Of a DNA stretch of 10,731 bases, positions 1 to 6,966 are shown one piece after another. This DNA is from Vulcanimicrobiota bacterium. Lineage in GTDB: Bacteria; Eremiobacterota; Eremiobacteria; Baltobacterales; Baltobacteraceae. Numbering within the stretch: the stretch's first letter is position 1; each line of letters starts with the position of its first letter. The DNA is taken from positions 1 through 10,731 of the forward strand of contig JAQBPL010000029.1 in NCBI GenBank assembly GCA_028287545.1. The letters run 5' to 3'. A program made the position numbers and the translations under genes. Below the pieces are notes generated by a model that was not told the DNA's origin, did no database searches, and saw only the letters and a list, made by a program, of their open reading frames with translations.

Positions 1-107
1 CGGAATATTACGGATCGCAGATGCTGGAGCTCAAGCAGATCGCGAAGCTGCCCAATTACAGCGGCTTCATCGACACGTCGGTGCTCGGCTCGATCGGCAA
101 GGTTTGA
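1..107 (+). CDS. C-terminal fragment of an ABC transporter substrate-binding protein (partial)
   Basis: Only the last 34 codons are in the window, read from position 3 and ending at TGA 105-107. The visible tail includes YGSQMLELKQIAKLP and ends in SVLGSIGKV. This kind of C-terminus, with a short helix followed by a small Phe-Ile-Asp-Thr-Ser segment, is common in NMT1/SsuA/TauA-type periplasmic binding proteins. The fragment alone would not be enough to name it. The call rests mainly on position: the stop lies 7 nt before a permease gene and is followed by the matching ATPase, the usual binding protein-permease-ATPase order. In the intact transporter this protein would capture the substrate outside the membrane. 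The substrate cannot be read from the fragment. Confidence 0.6.
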   Translation, partial: EYYGSQMLELKQIAKLPNYSGFIDTSVLGSIGKV

Positions 108-114
108 TCTGATC

Positions 115-897
115 GTGCCGCGGATGCCGCGCTGGCTGCTGGCGTTGCCGCTCCCGATCGTGCTGATCGGGCTGTGGCAGCTCGCCGTCGCGCGCAGCAC
201 GTTCTCCCTGATACCGCCGCCCTCGACGGTTGCCCTGACCGCCTGGGACTTCGCGTTCGGCGGGATCTACGACTATGCGTATTCGCACACGCTCGTCACG
301 CACGCGCTGGCCAGCCTCTCACGCGTGTTTGGCGGGTTCGTCCTCGCCGCGATCGTCGCGGTGCCGCTAGGCATCGTCCTCGGCCGAAGCGCCGTGCTCG
401 CGCGGTTCGTCGATCCAACGCTGCAATTTCTGCGGCCCGTGCCGGTGACCGCGTGGCTGCCGCTGGCGATGATTCTGTTCGGCGTTGGGCCGCGGGCGGC
501 CGTCGCGCTGATCTTCATCGGGACGTTCTTTCCGATCCTCATCAACACGGTCGACGGCGTGAAGTACGTCGAACCGCGGCTGATCGAGGCCGCCGAAATG
601 CTCGGCACCGCGCGCCCCGCCATCCTTACGAGGATCGTCATGCCGGCAGCGCTGCCCTCGATCTTCACCGGCTTGCGGATCAGTCTCGGCTTCGCCTGGG
701 TCCTGGTCGTCGTGGGCGAGATGACCGGCGTTCCGCAGGGACTCGGTGCCGCCATTATGGACGCGCGGAACCTGAGCCGCACGGATCTCGTGATCGCCGG
801 AATGTTCTTCATCGGCATCCTCGGTTTTACGAGCGACCGGATCGTCGTTGCGATCGGGCGCCGGGCGCTCTGGTGGAACCCCAGTGCTCGCGGTTGA
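115..897 (+). CDS. ABC transporter permease, nitrate/sulfonate/taurine type (SsuC/TauC-like)
   Basis: This 260-residue inner-membrane protein forms the translocation path of an ABC importer. Hydrophobic segments lie near residues 7-26, 65-90, 115-143, 186-203 and 226-248. The diagnostic EAA loop, which docks onto the ATPase, is at about 158-188 (EAAEMLGTARPA, then MPAALPSIFTGLRI). The length is normal for the BPD_transp_1 family. The start is taken as GTG 115, 7 nt after the upstream stop; ATG 124 is an alternative that costs three residues, and no strong ribosome binding site separates them. The 3' end overlaps the proposed start of the ATPase gene by 14 nt, so the two are probably translationally coupled. 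The family imports nitrate, sulfonates, taurine, aromatic acids or thiamine precursors, and the sequence does not show which. Confidence 0.9.
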   Translation: MPRMPRWLLALPLPIVLIGLWQLAVARSTFSLIPPPSTVALTAWDFAFGGIYDYAYSHTLVTHALASLSRVFGGFVLAAIVAVPLGIVLGRSAVLARFVDPTLQFLRPVPVTAWLPLAMILFGVGPRAAVALIFIGTFFPILINTVDGVKYVEPRLIEAAEMLGTARPAILTRIVMPAALPSIFTGLRISLGFAWVLVVVGEMTGVPQGLGAAIMDARNLSRTDLVIAGMFFIGILGFTSDRIVVAIGRRALWWNPSARG

Positions 898-1699
898 CAT
901 CGATCCGGCGGCGGCGCGGCCGCCGGCGCTCGCCGTCCGCGCGCTCGAAAAAACGTACGTCTCGCGCACCCGCGACGGCGCGACGGTCGAAACTGCCGCC
1001 CTGCGCGGGATCGACCTTGCGGTCGAGCCGGGCGAGTTCGTGTGCATCATCGGGGCGAGCGGCTGCGGCAAGAGTACGCTGCTCCGCATCATCGCCGGCT
1101 TCGAGACCGCGACGAGCGGAACGGTCGACGTCGCCGGCGTCTCCGTCATGGGGCCGGGCCGCGATCGCGGCATGGTCTTTCAAGACTATGCGCTCTTCCC
1201 GTGGCTCAGCGTCGCGCAAAACGTCGCCTACGGCCCCACGCAAGCGAAGCGGCCGAAAGCCGAGATCGCCGAGTGCGTCGCGCACTATCTCGCGATGGTC
1301 GGCTTGCGCGATGTCGCCGACCGCTACCCGCACGAACTCTCCGGCGGGATGAAGCAACGCGTTGCGATCGCCCGCGTGCTCGCCAACGATCCGGCCGTCA
1401 TCTTGATGGACGAACCGTTCGGCGCCCTCGACGCGCTCACGCGCAGCGCGCTGCAGAAGCGCTTGCTCGATATTTGGACCAAGGATCGCAAGACGATTCT
1501 CTTCGTCACGCACAGCGTCGAAGAGGCCGTCTATCTCGCCGACCGGGTCGTCGTGCTCAGCCCGCATCCCGGGCGCATCGCCCTGCAGGTGCGCATCGAT
1601 CTTCCCCGACCGCGCGACGTCGCCTCGGTTCCCTTCAATCGAGCGAAGCGGCAGCTGCTCGACGCGATCGCGCCGGACGCGCACGCCGAGGACATGTAG
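884..1699 (+). CDS. ABC transporter ATP-binding protein, nitrate/sulfonate/taurine type (SsuB/TauB-like)
   Basis: This is the cytoplasmic ATPase that powers the importer encoded just upstream. With start GTG 884 it has 271 residues. It shows Walker A GASGCGKST (57-65), the Q-loop at Q100 in VFQDYALFPW, the signature LSGGMKQR (152-159), Walker B VILMDEP (172-178), the D-loop ALDALT and the switch His in THS (H210). The phrase FPWLSVAQNVAYG and the Pro-rich tail after HPGRI are typical of the SsuB/TauB/NrtD group. An in-frame TTG at 848 would add 12 residues but would extend well into the permease gene. GTG 884 gives a more family-like N-terminus and a 14-nt overlap. The stop TAG ends 2 nt before the stop codon of the convergent gene, so no separate terminator fits between them. 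Confidence 0.9.
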   Translation: MLAVDIDPAAARPPALAVRALEKTYVSRTRDGATVETAALRGIDLAVEPGEFVCIIGASGCGKSTLLRIIAGFETATSGTVDVAGVSVMGPGRDRGMVFQDYALFPWLSVAQNVAYGPTQAKRPKAEIAECVAHYLAMVGLRDVADRYPHELSGGMKQRVAIARVLANDPAVILMDEPFGALDALTRSALQKRLLDIWTKDRKTILFVTHSVEEAVYLADRVVVLSPHPGRIALQVRIDLPRPRDVASVPFNRAKRQLLDAIAPDAHAEDM

Positions 1700-1701
1700 C
1701 G

Positions 1702-2595
1702 CTACGTCGTCGTGATGACGGCTTGGGCGGTGTAGTAGACGGGTTTGAGGCCGTAGTCCGCCGTGACGAGGCCCATCGGGTCGTTGTACGGAGGATTCGG
1801 GCCCGCGGTGCCGTCGCGGAACTCGCACCAGATCATCGCCGGCAATCCGAGGTAGCGATGGATGTTCCACATGTCCCGGAAGAAGCCGGTCTCGCCGCTG
1901 GAGGTGACGACGCAGGCTTCGGTCGTGTAGATCAAGATGCCGGGCGGCATCAGGCTGACGGCCTGAAGGTAATCGTTCAACGCCTTCGTCGGGTTCCTGT
2001 AGCTATGGACCGCGCAGCCCGTAACGACGTCGAAAACGCCGTTTACCCGCAAATCGTAGAGCCAATTCACGTCGACGCCGCTCGTCCCGCCGGAGAGGAT
2101 TTCGCGTGCGCCCGCGTTGCGCAATGCCGTCGCCGTCGCGATCGCGAGCTTGGCGTAGGCGATCCGGTCGGGCGGCGCGCCCCAATACGCGAGCAGGTTC
2201 GGCTCGTTCCACAGCTCCCAAATCGGATTGTACGCCGCATATCGCTTGTGAAACGTCACGGCGTCTGCCGCGTATGCGGCGAGGTCGACCGGTTGGGCGG
2301 CATACTGCGAGATCACGATCACGCGCATGCCGTGAGCGGCCGCCGCCGCGAAGACGGCGTCGAAATAAGGGAAGTCGGCGTTGCTCGCCGTGATGCGAAG
2401 CAGCTTGTTCCCGAGCGCCGCGAGGAGCGGGAGGGTCACGCCGATGTCATCGGAGGGATAGAGCTGGCAGCCGAACGCGGTCGGGCGCTGCGGTTCCCCT
2501 TTCGTCGACACGATACCGTTCAGGTTGGGCGCGCAAGACGCCAGCGCCGCAATCGGAGCCAGCGTGATCCCGGCGAGCGCTTCGGAGCGCCTCAT
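1702..2595 (-). CDS. Putative lipoprotein with a clan GH-A glycoside hydrolase (TIM-barrel) fold
   Basis: The 297-residue product begins MRRSEALAG and has a short hydrophobic stretch ending in LASC with Cys at 21. That resembles a lipobox and suggests export and lipid anchoring, although the hydrophobic part is weak. The body reads like a cellulase/GH5/GH39-type barrel. WELWNEPN (127-133) carries the expected acid/base Glu at 131 after Asn; VHSYR (196-200) fits the conserved His-Tyr region; IYTTEAC (222-228) supplies a Glu at 226 where the nucleophile should be; AMIWCEFRDG (253-262) fits a late-strand Trp region. Both catalytic glutamates are therefore present, and a retaining glycosidase is plausible. 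The substrate and GH family number cannot be assigned. The start is ATG at complement 2595; no strong ribosome binding site is visible. No sugar transporter or other carbohydrate gene is adjacent. Confidence 0.72.
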   Translation of the reverse strand: MRRSEALAGITLAPIAALASCAPNLNGIVSTKGEPQRPTAFGCQLYPSDDIGVTLPLLAALGNKLLRITASNADFPYFDAVFAAAAAHGMRVIVISQYAAQPVDLAAYAADAVTFHKRYAAYNPIWELWNEPNLLAYWGAPPDRIAYAKLAIATATALRNAGAREILSGGTSGVDVNWLYDLRVNGVFDVVTGCAVHSYRNPTKALNDYLQAVSLMPPGILIYTTEACVVTSSGETGFFRDMWNIHRYLGLPAMIWCEFRDGTAGPNPPYNDPMGLVTADYGLKPVYYTAQAVITTT

Positions 2596-2673
2596 GTCTT
2601 CGCCGTCGCGTCGGTGGATGCGTCCATAGCGTCATTCTAGAAAGCACGCTGCGAGCGCCCGCCGCAAGTGCCA

Positions 2674-2700
2674 ATGGCCCCAAAAGGGCCGATGGCCCCA
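2674..2700. repeat. Direct repeat of ATGGCCCCA with an internal GGCCC/GGGCC inverted repeat
   Basis: The 9-mer ATGGCCCCA occurs at 2674-2682 and again at 2692-2700. Between and partly within the copies, GGCCC (2676-2680) can pair with GGGCC (2686-2690) around a CAAAA loop. The element lies in the leader or promoter side of the glycosidase-like gene on the minus strand. Its role is unknown: it could be a minor stem-loop in the 5' leader or a small operator. Confidence 0.4.
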
Positions 2701-2713
2701 AGCTGCCGGACAT

Positions 2714-2743
2714 GAAAAAGCCCCGTGACGACGGGGCTTTTTC
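2714..2743. terminator. Bidirectional intrinsic terminator
   Basis: The sequence GAAAAAGCCCCGT (2714-2726), loop GACG (2727-2730) and ACGGGGCTTTTTC (2731-2743) forms a perfect 13-bp inverted repeat with a GC-rich core. The A-run on one side and T-run on the other give a U-tract on either strand. On the minus strand it lies 21 nt past the stop codon of the small secreted-protein gene (2765), so ending that transcript is its most likely job. It would also stop read-through from the left on the plus strand. Confidence 0.9.
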
Positions 2744-2764
2744 TGCATGGTTCGACGGATGGGT

Positions 2765-3274
2765 TCAGTGGCGACTGTCGTCGCGGCTGCGCCGATCACC
2801 GTAGCGCGGCGCGGGACGCCGGACGTACTCCGCGCGCCCGTGATACCAGTGCGAATCGCCGAAGAAGAAACCGAGCGAGACCGTCGGACCGTACGCGTAC
2901 CACGGGCGCCCTTCATAGTACGGAACCGGGCCGTAGAACGTGTAGGGCGTGTCGATCTCGTTGGCGGCGAAATACGAGCCCGCGTTGTAGCCGTCGATCG
3001 AGACGACCATCCCGGGTTCCAGTGTAAGCCCGATTGGGTTGATGACCGTCCCTTGGTGCAGGCGGACGGTGTCGACGTAGCCGTGATCGTCGCGCAGCTG
3101 GACGGCGTAACCGCCGTCGAACCCGATGATGCGGCCGTGGATCTCCTCATCCTGGGTGCCATAGCTCGGCACGGCGGGATGAGCGTATGACGGCGCGTCC
3201 TGTGCCGACGCGACGAGGGGAGCGATGAGTGCAAGACTCGCCGCTGCTGCGGCGGTAAGAAAGCGGAGGAGCAT
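2765..3274 (-). CDS. Small secreted protein of unknown function with a beta-rich (OB-fold/DUF5666-like) core
   Basis: The 169-residue product has a clear Sec signal peptide: MLLRF, a hydrophobic Ala/Leu core to about residue 22 and a predicted cut after VASA (24). The mature part has a beta-rich segment at about 45-96 (IHGRIIGFDGG, YAVQLRDDHG, VDTVRLHQGTVI, LEPGMVVSIDGYN). It looks like a small OB-type barrel of the kind seen in DUF5666-like exported proteins, which is an inference from pattern only. A Tyr/Pro-rich region (110-130) follows, then a charged tail rich in Arg and Asp. The start ATG (complement 3274) has a strong ribosome binding site, GGAGGT at complement 3286-3291, 11 nt upstream. 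The gene stands alone, bounded by its own terminator. No catalytic residues are recognised. Confidence 0.72.
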   Translation of the reverse strand: MLLRFLTAAAAASLALIAPLVASAQDAPSYAHPAVPSYGTQDEEIHGRIIGFDGGYAVQLRDDHGYVDTVRLHQGTVINPIGLTLEPGMVVSIDGYNAGSYFAANEIDTPYTFYGPVPYYEGRPWYAYGPTVSLGFFFGDSHWYHGRAEYVRRPAPRYGDRRSRDDSRH

Positions 3275-3446
3275 GCGCCGATCCTACCTCCGATACTTTT
3301 GGAAATGCTGGGGACGGCTCGGTCGCACGCGGCACCTGCGGCTTGCCGGTTTCTTGTGTGATGGGCGCCCGGGCTGTGCCGGTGAGCAAGAACGGCGCGT
3401 CCCCGTCTTTCAGGGAACTAGGGCACACGCGCTCGCGGCGCTGCGG

Positions 3447-3455
3447 TGCTATACT
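3447..3455 (+). promoter_or_regulatory. Possible extended -10 promoter for the cupin gene
   Basis: TGCTATACT at 3447-3455 matches an extended -10 element (TGn followed by TATACT, five of six to consensus). No convincing -35 lies 16-18 nt upstream, which is tolerated by extended -10 promoters. Transcription would start near 3462 and leave a leader of about 50 nt. A short perfect palindrome, TGGCT-G-AGCCA (3476-3486), falls in that leader and could be an operator or a small hairpin. The whole gap between the divergent start codons, 3275-3515, contains no other feature I can support. Confidence 0.4.
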
Positions 3456-3515
3456 CGGTTCGCCTCGGAGCGGGGTGGCTGAGCCAACGAGCACCGTCGA
3501 ATGGGGAACAGATCA

Positions 3516-3884
3516 ATGGCTATTCTTACGCGTGCGGAGTCGAAGAATTTCACGAACCCGGAAGAGACCCGTACCTTCCCAAAGGGACGTCTGGACATCG
3601 TCAATGTCGGCGGCACCACGATGGGGCGCGCCAAGTTCGAACCCGGCTGGAAGTGGTCGCAGGACGTGAAGCCGATCGCCGGCACCGCGTCGTGCCAAGC
3701 CGAGCATCTGGGCAACGTGATCTCGGGTCAGATGACCGTCGTAATGGATGATGGGACGACCATGCGGCTGCGGGCGGGCGAAGCGTTTTCGATTCCGCCG
3801 GGCCACGACGCGTGGATCGAGGGGAACGAGCCTTGCGTCGTCGTCGACTTCGTCGGCTTTACCGACTACGCCAAGCCGAAATAA
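3516..3884 (+). CDS. Single-domain cupin protein
   Basis: The 122-residue small beta-barrel protein shows cupin hallmarks. A first motif region runs at about 56-71 (GTASCQAEHLGNVISG); then come a turn with DDGT (78-81), the conserved RAGEAFSIPPGHDAW (86-100) and a final strand CVVVDFVGF. In the usual motif 1 (HxH, then Glu, six residues, Gly) the Glu position is here His64 and the second His position appears to be Cys60. The candidate metal ligands are thus C60, H64 and H97 rather than the textbook set. Start ATG 3516 is preferred over ATG 3501 because GGGGA (3503-3507) sits 8 nt before it and nothing similar precedes 3501. The protein is cytoplasmic with no signal peptide. Cupins of this size include enzymes and ligand-binding proteins, so the function is not assigned. 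Confidence 0.85.
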   Translation: MAILTRAESKNFTNPEETRTFPKGRLDIVNVGGTTMGRAKFEPGWKWSQDVKPIAGTASCQAEHLGNVISGQMTVVMDDGTTMRLRAGEAFSIPPGHDAWIEGNEPCVVVDFVGFTDYAKPK

Positions 3885-3905
3885 CCGGGACGTTCTTGGG
3901 TGCGT

Positions 3906-3925
3906 GAGGGGCCGGAGGGCCTCTT
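3906..3925 (+). terminator. Weak stem-loop after the cupin gene
   Basis: GAGGGGCC (3906-3913) can pair with GGCCTCTT (3918-3925) around GGAG, using two G-T pairs. It lies 21 nt past the cupin stop, where a terminator would be expected. There is no T-run after it, so this is at best a weak or factor-assisted terminator. Confidence 0.25.
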
Positions 3926-3982
3926 GCGCGCCGGCAGGCGAGGACGCTAGCATCGACCATCGCCTCCCCGGAGGGTTCGCCG

Positions 3983-4519
3983 ATGTTTCGTCCTGCGCTG
4001 CTGGCTCTCGCATGCGTCTCGCTCGCGAGCGTCCCCGCGCTCGGCGCGCCGACGCCGATGCCGGGCGGCGCAAATCAAGTCAGCGGCGTCAGCGGCAAGG
4101 TCGGCGATACGCTGTTCAACGGGATCGTGCGTCTGCAGATCGTCGAGGTGCGCGACGCGACGCCGGCCGATCATCCCGAGGCGCTGCTGGCGCCGGCCGA
4201 CCAGCGCGTCATGGTGATGACGGCGGTTGTGCGCAACGGACTCCACAGCAACTTCATCGATCTCATCAGGTACTCGCTCGCCGATAAAGACGACGTCGCC
4301 TACGTGATCGCGGACCATCTGATCAAGCCCAATCCCCTCAACGTCCCGCAAGGGGCTGCGGCGCGGCAGACCGCGATGTTCGCCGTCGACAAGGACTACG
4401 CGCCGGTCAAGCTGCTGGTGCAGTGCGCGACGTGCAATGCGCAGACGCGCTTTGCCGCTTTCCGCGTCACGCTGCCGGCGCCGTCTGCGGCATCGCCCGC
4501 GGCGTCGGCCGCGCCGTAA
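3983..4519 (+). CDS. Secreted protein of unknown function, DUF4352/Ig-like appearance
   Basis: The 178-residue product starts with a Sec signal peptide (MFRPALLALACVSLASVPAL, cut probably near GA-AP at 22). The mature protein is predicted to be beta-rich: GKVGDTLFNGIVRLQIVEV (38-56), then RVMVMTAVVRNGL (75-87), then a final strand RFAAFRVTLPAP (156-167). The order of a Gly-Asp start, then VMVMTAVVRNG followed by an acidic stretch, resembles DUF4352-type Ig-like extracellular domains, though only by pattern. Two cysteines form CATC (148-151), which could be a disulfide or metal site. The tail is Ala/Ser/Pro-rich. ATG 3983 has an excellent ribosome binding site, GGAGGG (3970-3975), 7 nt upstream. 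A perfect stem-loop begins 2 nt after the stop codon. Confidence 0.75.
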   Translation: MFRPALLALACVSLASVPALGAPTPMPGGANQVSGVSGKVGDTLFNGIVRLQIVEVRDATPADHPEALLAPADQRVMVMTAVVRNGLHSNFIDLIRYSLADKDDVAYVIADHLIKPNPLNVPQGAAARQTAMFAVDKDYAPVKLLVQCATCNAQTRFAAFRVTLPAPSAASPAASAAP

Positions 4520-4520
4520 C

Positions 4521-4548
4521 GTCGATGCGGCGCGCTCGCCGCATCGAC
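4521..4548 (+). terminator. Perfect 12-bp stem-loop directly after the secreted-protein gene
   Basis: GTCGATGCGGCG (4521-4532) and CGCCGCATCGAC (4537-4548) are exact reverse complements around the loop CGCT. The stem begins 2 nt after the TAA at 4517-4519. It is followed by TCTGCGGG rather than a T-run, so it is not a textbook intrinsic terminator. It could attenuate transcription, protect the 3' end of the upstream message, or set unequal expression of the two genes in one operon. It also contains the ATG at 4525, which argues against that codon as the start of the next gene. Confidence 0.6.
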
Positions 4549-4587
4549 TCTGCGGGATTCAATCACGATCGCGCGAACGGGCGAGTG

Positions 4588-6966
4588 ATGCAGCCGCGGT
4601 CTGCCGGCACGCGCATCGCAGCGATCGTGCTGCTGGGCGGAGCGGCCATCTTCGCACTCGTGTCGTGGCGCGATCCAGGCTACGCGCGCCTGCATCTGGC
4701 AGGCGAATCGGCGAACCCGGCCGCGCATCGGGACGTCGCGACGTTCGTCGTCGAAGCGGCGCCGTTCTCGCTGATCGACCTGAGCGTCAACGGACGCCGT
4801 GCCGCGTCGGCATACGTTCCGTGGAACGCGCGGGAAGTACGCTTCGAGCGTACGCCGCTCGACGGCGGCGCCAACGTCGTCGTCGCACGAACGACGCTGT
4901 GGTACGCCGCGTCACGAAGAGCGCATACCGCCGAGCTCCGCGTGGAGAATCCGCCGGCGCCGATCGCCGAACGCCCGAGCGGAACGACCGCGGCGCGCAC
5001 CGACTCGCTCGCGCTGCAATCTCGATCGGGCCGTTCGCTCGCCCTGGACGTACGGCAGCGCGAGGTCGACGCAGCGTTCGCCGTGGAGCTGCCGCGCGGC
5101 GACCGCGCGATCGTCGCGTTGCGCGCGGGACGGATCGACGTACCGGCGTTCGTCGACTTGACGTTCGGCGCGCCGCGGTTCAATCGCAAGCCGATCGCCG
5201 CGTTTTTCACCGGCGTTCGCCCGCAATTCTTCGCCGCGGGTGACTCCGTGACGGTGAACGGCGATTCGGGATATCAGCGCTTGGCGCTCGAGGATCTGCC
5301 CGCCTTCGCCGGCGACGTCGAGATCGCGAACGCCTTTACCGGCCCCAAGGTACGCGTGCCGGGGAAGCGGGAGGCCGATCCGCCGGCCGACGGGCGGAGG
5401 TGGGCGTACGACGTGCTGCGCCTGCACGTCGACGACTATCGCGTCGTCGGACGCGAGCCGCGGCCGTTGCGGACGCAGGGCGCGACGTATGTTTGGGAAC
5501 GGCCGTTCGCCGACGTCCGCACGCAGGTCGTCGTGTCGCTCACGTTCGCGCCGTTCGCCTCGGTCGGCGCACTGCGGCGAGGCTTCGACTTGCCGGTGTT
5601 CGCGTTCGCGCCGCACGTCCTCGCGCGCTTTCTCGCCTTCTTTCACGGCTTCGTGCTCGCCGTCCCGATGTTCGCATATCTCGTGCTCTCGCGGGGCCGC
5701 AACGCGAGGTTTGCGACCGTAGCGCGCCGCTTGATCGTCGTTGCGGTCGCCGCCGACGTCTTCGATGCGTGCATCTCGGCCCAGCCCGACGTCGACGGCG
5801 AGATCCGCCTGATCGTCCCCGCGCTGCGCGCGCTGCCGGCGTCGCTGGTCAACCTCGCGTTCGTGCCGGCCTTGATCGGGCTCGTGCTTGCGCTCCTCGC
5901 CGCGAGCCTCGCGCACCTCGCGGCGCGCACGCGTTCGGTCGCCGGAAGGCTCGTCGCCGACGCCGCGAACGCGGTTCGCGTCGCCGCGCTGGGATTCGCC
6001 GCGATCGGTGCGGCGGGATACGCTGCAGGACACTTCGCGCGCGGTACGGCCGCGTATCCGGCACTCGTCGGCGCAGCGCTCGCCGCGGGCCTTATCGGCG
6101 TGCTCGTCGCGCTCGATTGGTGGACGATTCCGAGTCCGGGCGGATCGCGCAGCGCGTTCACGATCGCCACCGTCGCGTTCGCGGTTGCGGTCGCAGTGCC
6201 GCTCTCACTCGTCCAATACGGCGCTTGGGCGACGGTCCCCGAGCACGCCGGAACGGCGTTCGCCGATCCGCTCTCACCGCTGGCGCTGACCGCGTCGTTC
6301 CTGCGCTCGCTCGCGCCGCTGTGCCCGCTCGCTTTCGGCCTCCTGCTCCTCGCGGGCGTCCGGCCGGATCCCGCCGCGGTCGGTTTGGACTCCGCAGGCT
6401 TCGCTCGGCTCGCGCTGTGCTGTTACGCCGTCCTCGCGGGCATGGTCGTGGTCGTGCCGGTCGGCTTCGTCCTCGCGTGGTCGACGTACGGGCTGCTCCG
6501 CGCGCGCGGCACGAGCATCACTGCGCCGCCGCTCGTGCCGACGCCGCGCGAACGAGGCCTGGCCGCGATGCCGATCGCGCTCGCGTTCGTCCTCGTCGAG
6601 CTGCTGCTGCTGCTGCCGTCCCAAACGCGCCATCTGCACGAGCTGCACACGCCGTTCATCGTGCTCGAGGCGGCCGGCTTCGTCGCGGTCATCGCGGCGA
6701 CGCTCGTCATGCCGGCGTTCGCTTTCGCCGCATGCGGCGACCAGCTGGCGGGCGAACCCGGTGTGCGCAAGGGACTCGGCGTCGGCGCCTGGGCGATCGC
6801 GTGCTCGCTGCCCGCGTGGTTTCTTCGATCCGAGAGCCTCGCGACCGCGGTCGCCATCGTCATCGCCGCCGGCCTGTTCTATGCCGCGCTCGGGCTCCTG
6901 GGCCGATCTCAGAGCGTGCGGTACAGCGAGCGCGTTTTGAAAAGAGGCGTCTCGAAGACGAGCTGA
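4588..6966 (+). CDS. Large polytopic membrane protein with an extracytoplasmic N-terminal domain, function unknown
   Basis: I do not recognise this 792-residue protein. One membrane anchor at about 9-26 is followed by a hydrophilic, beta-rich domain at about 27-335 (for instance ATFVVEAAPFSLIDLSVNG and RTQVVVSLTFAPF), presumably outside the membrane. After that come about 11-12 hydrophobic helices near 340-366, 381-397, 418-446, 464-485, 489-510, 523-545, 570-590, 605-632, 658-677, 692-716, 731-747 and 752-772. The short cytoplasmic tail is basic (SERVLKRGVSKTS). The anchor-sensor-multi-helix layout would suit a sensor, transporter or envelope protein, but no catalytic or substrate motif is seen. 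ATG 4588 is preferred: GTG 4585 is adjacent, and ATG 4525 sits inside a perfect stem-loop. The last 58 nt overlap the 3' end of fbp on the other strand. Confidence 0.75.
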   Translation: MQPRSAGTRIAAIVLLGGAAIFALVSWRDPGYARLHLAGESANPAAHRDVATFVVEAAPFSLIDLSVNGRRAASAYVPWNAREVRFERTPLDGGANVVVARTTLWYAASRRAHTAELRVENPPAPIAERPSGTTAARTDSLALQSRSGRSLALDVRQREVDAAFAVELPRGDRAIVALRAGRIDVPAFVDLTFGAPRFNRKPIAAFFTGVRPQFFAAGDSVTVNGDSGYQRLALEDLPAFAGDVEIANAFTGPKVRVPGKREADPPADGRRWAYDVLRLHVDDYRVVGREPRPLRTQGATYVWERPFADVRTQVVVSLTFAPFASVGALRRGFDLPVFAFAPHVLARFLAFFHGFVLAVPMFAYLVLSRGRNARFATVARRLIVVAVAADVFDACISAQPDVDGEIRLIVPALRALPASLVNLAFVPALIGLVLALLAASLAHLAARTRSVAGRLVADAANAVRVAALGFAAIGAAGYAAGHFARGTAAYPALVGAALAAGLIGVLVALDWWTIPSPGGSRSAFTIATVAFAVAVAVPLSLVQYGAWATVPEHAGTAFADPLSPLALTASFLRSLAPLCPLAFGLLLLAGVRPDPAAVGLDSAGFARLALCCYAVLAGMVVVVPVGFVLAWSTYGLLRARGTSITAPPLVPTPRERGLAAMPIALAFVLVELLLLLPSQTRHLHELHTPFIVLEAAGFVAVIAATLVMPAFAFAACGDQLAGEPGVRKGLGVGAWAIACSLPAWFLRSESLATAVAIVIAAGLFYAALGLLGRSQSVRYSERVLKRGVSKTS

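Noticed and set aside
1042..2640. A 532-codon plus-strand frame spanning the ATPase gene and the glycosidase-like gene
   Set aside because: It would overlap both motif-bearing genes and has an Arg-rich, low-complexity composition without recognisable domains.
3455..3492. tRNA-like strings (GGTTCGCCTC and GGGTGGCTGAGC)
   Set aside because: They are in the wrong order for a tRNA and no acceptor or anticodon stem can be formed around them.
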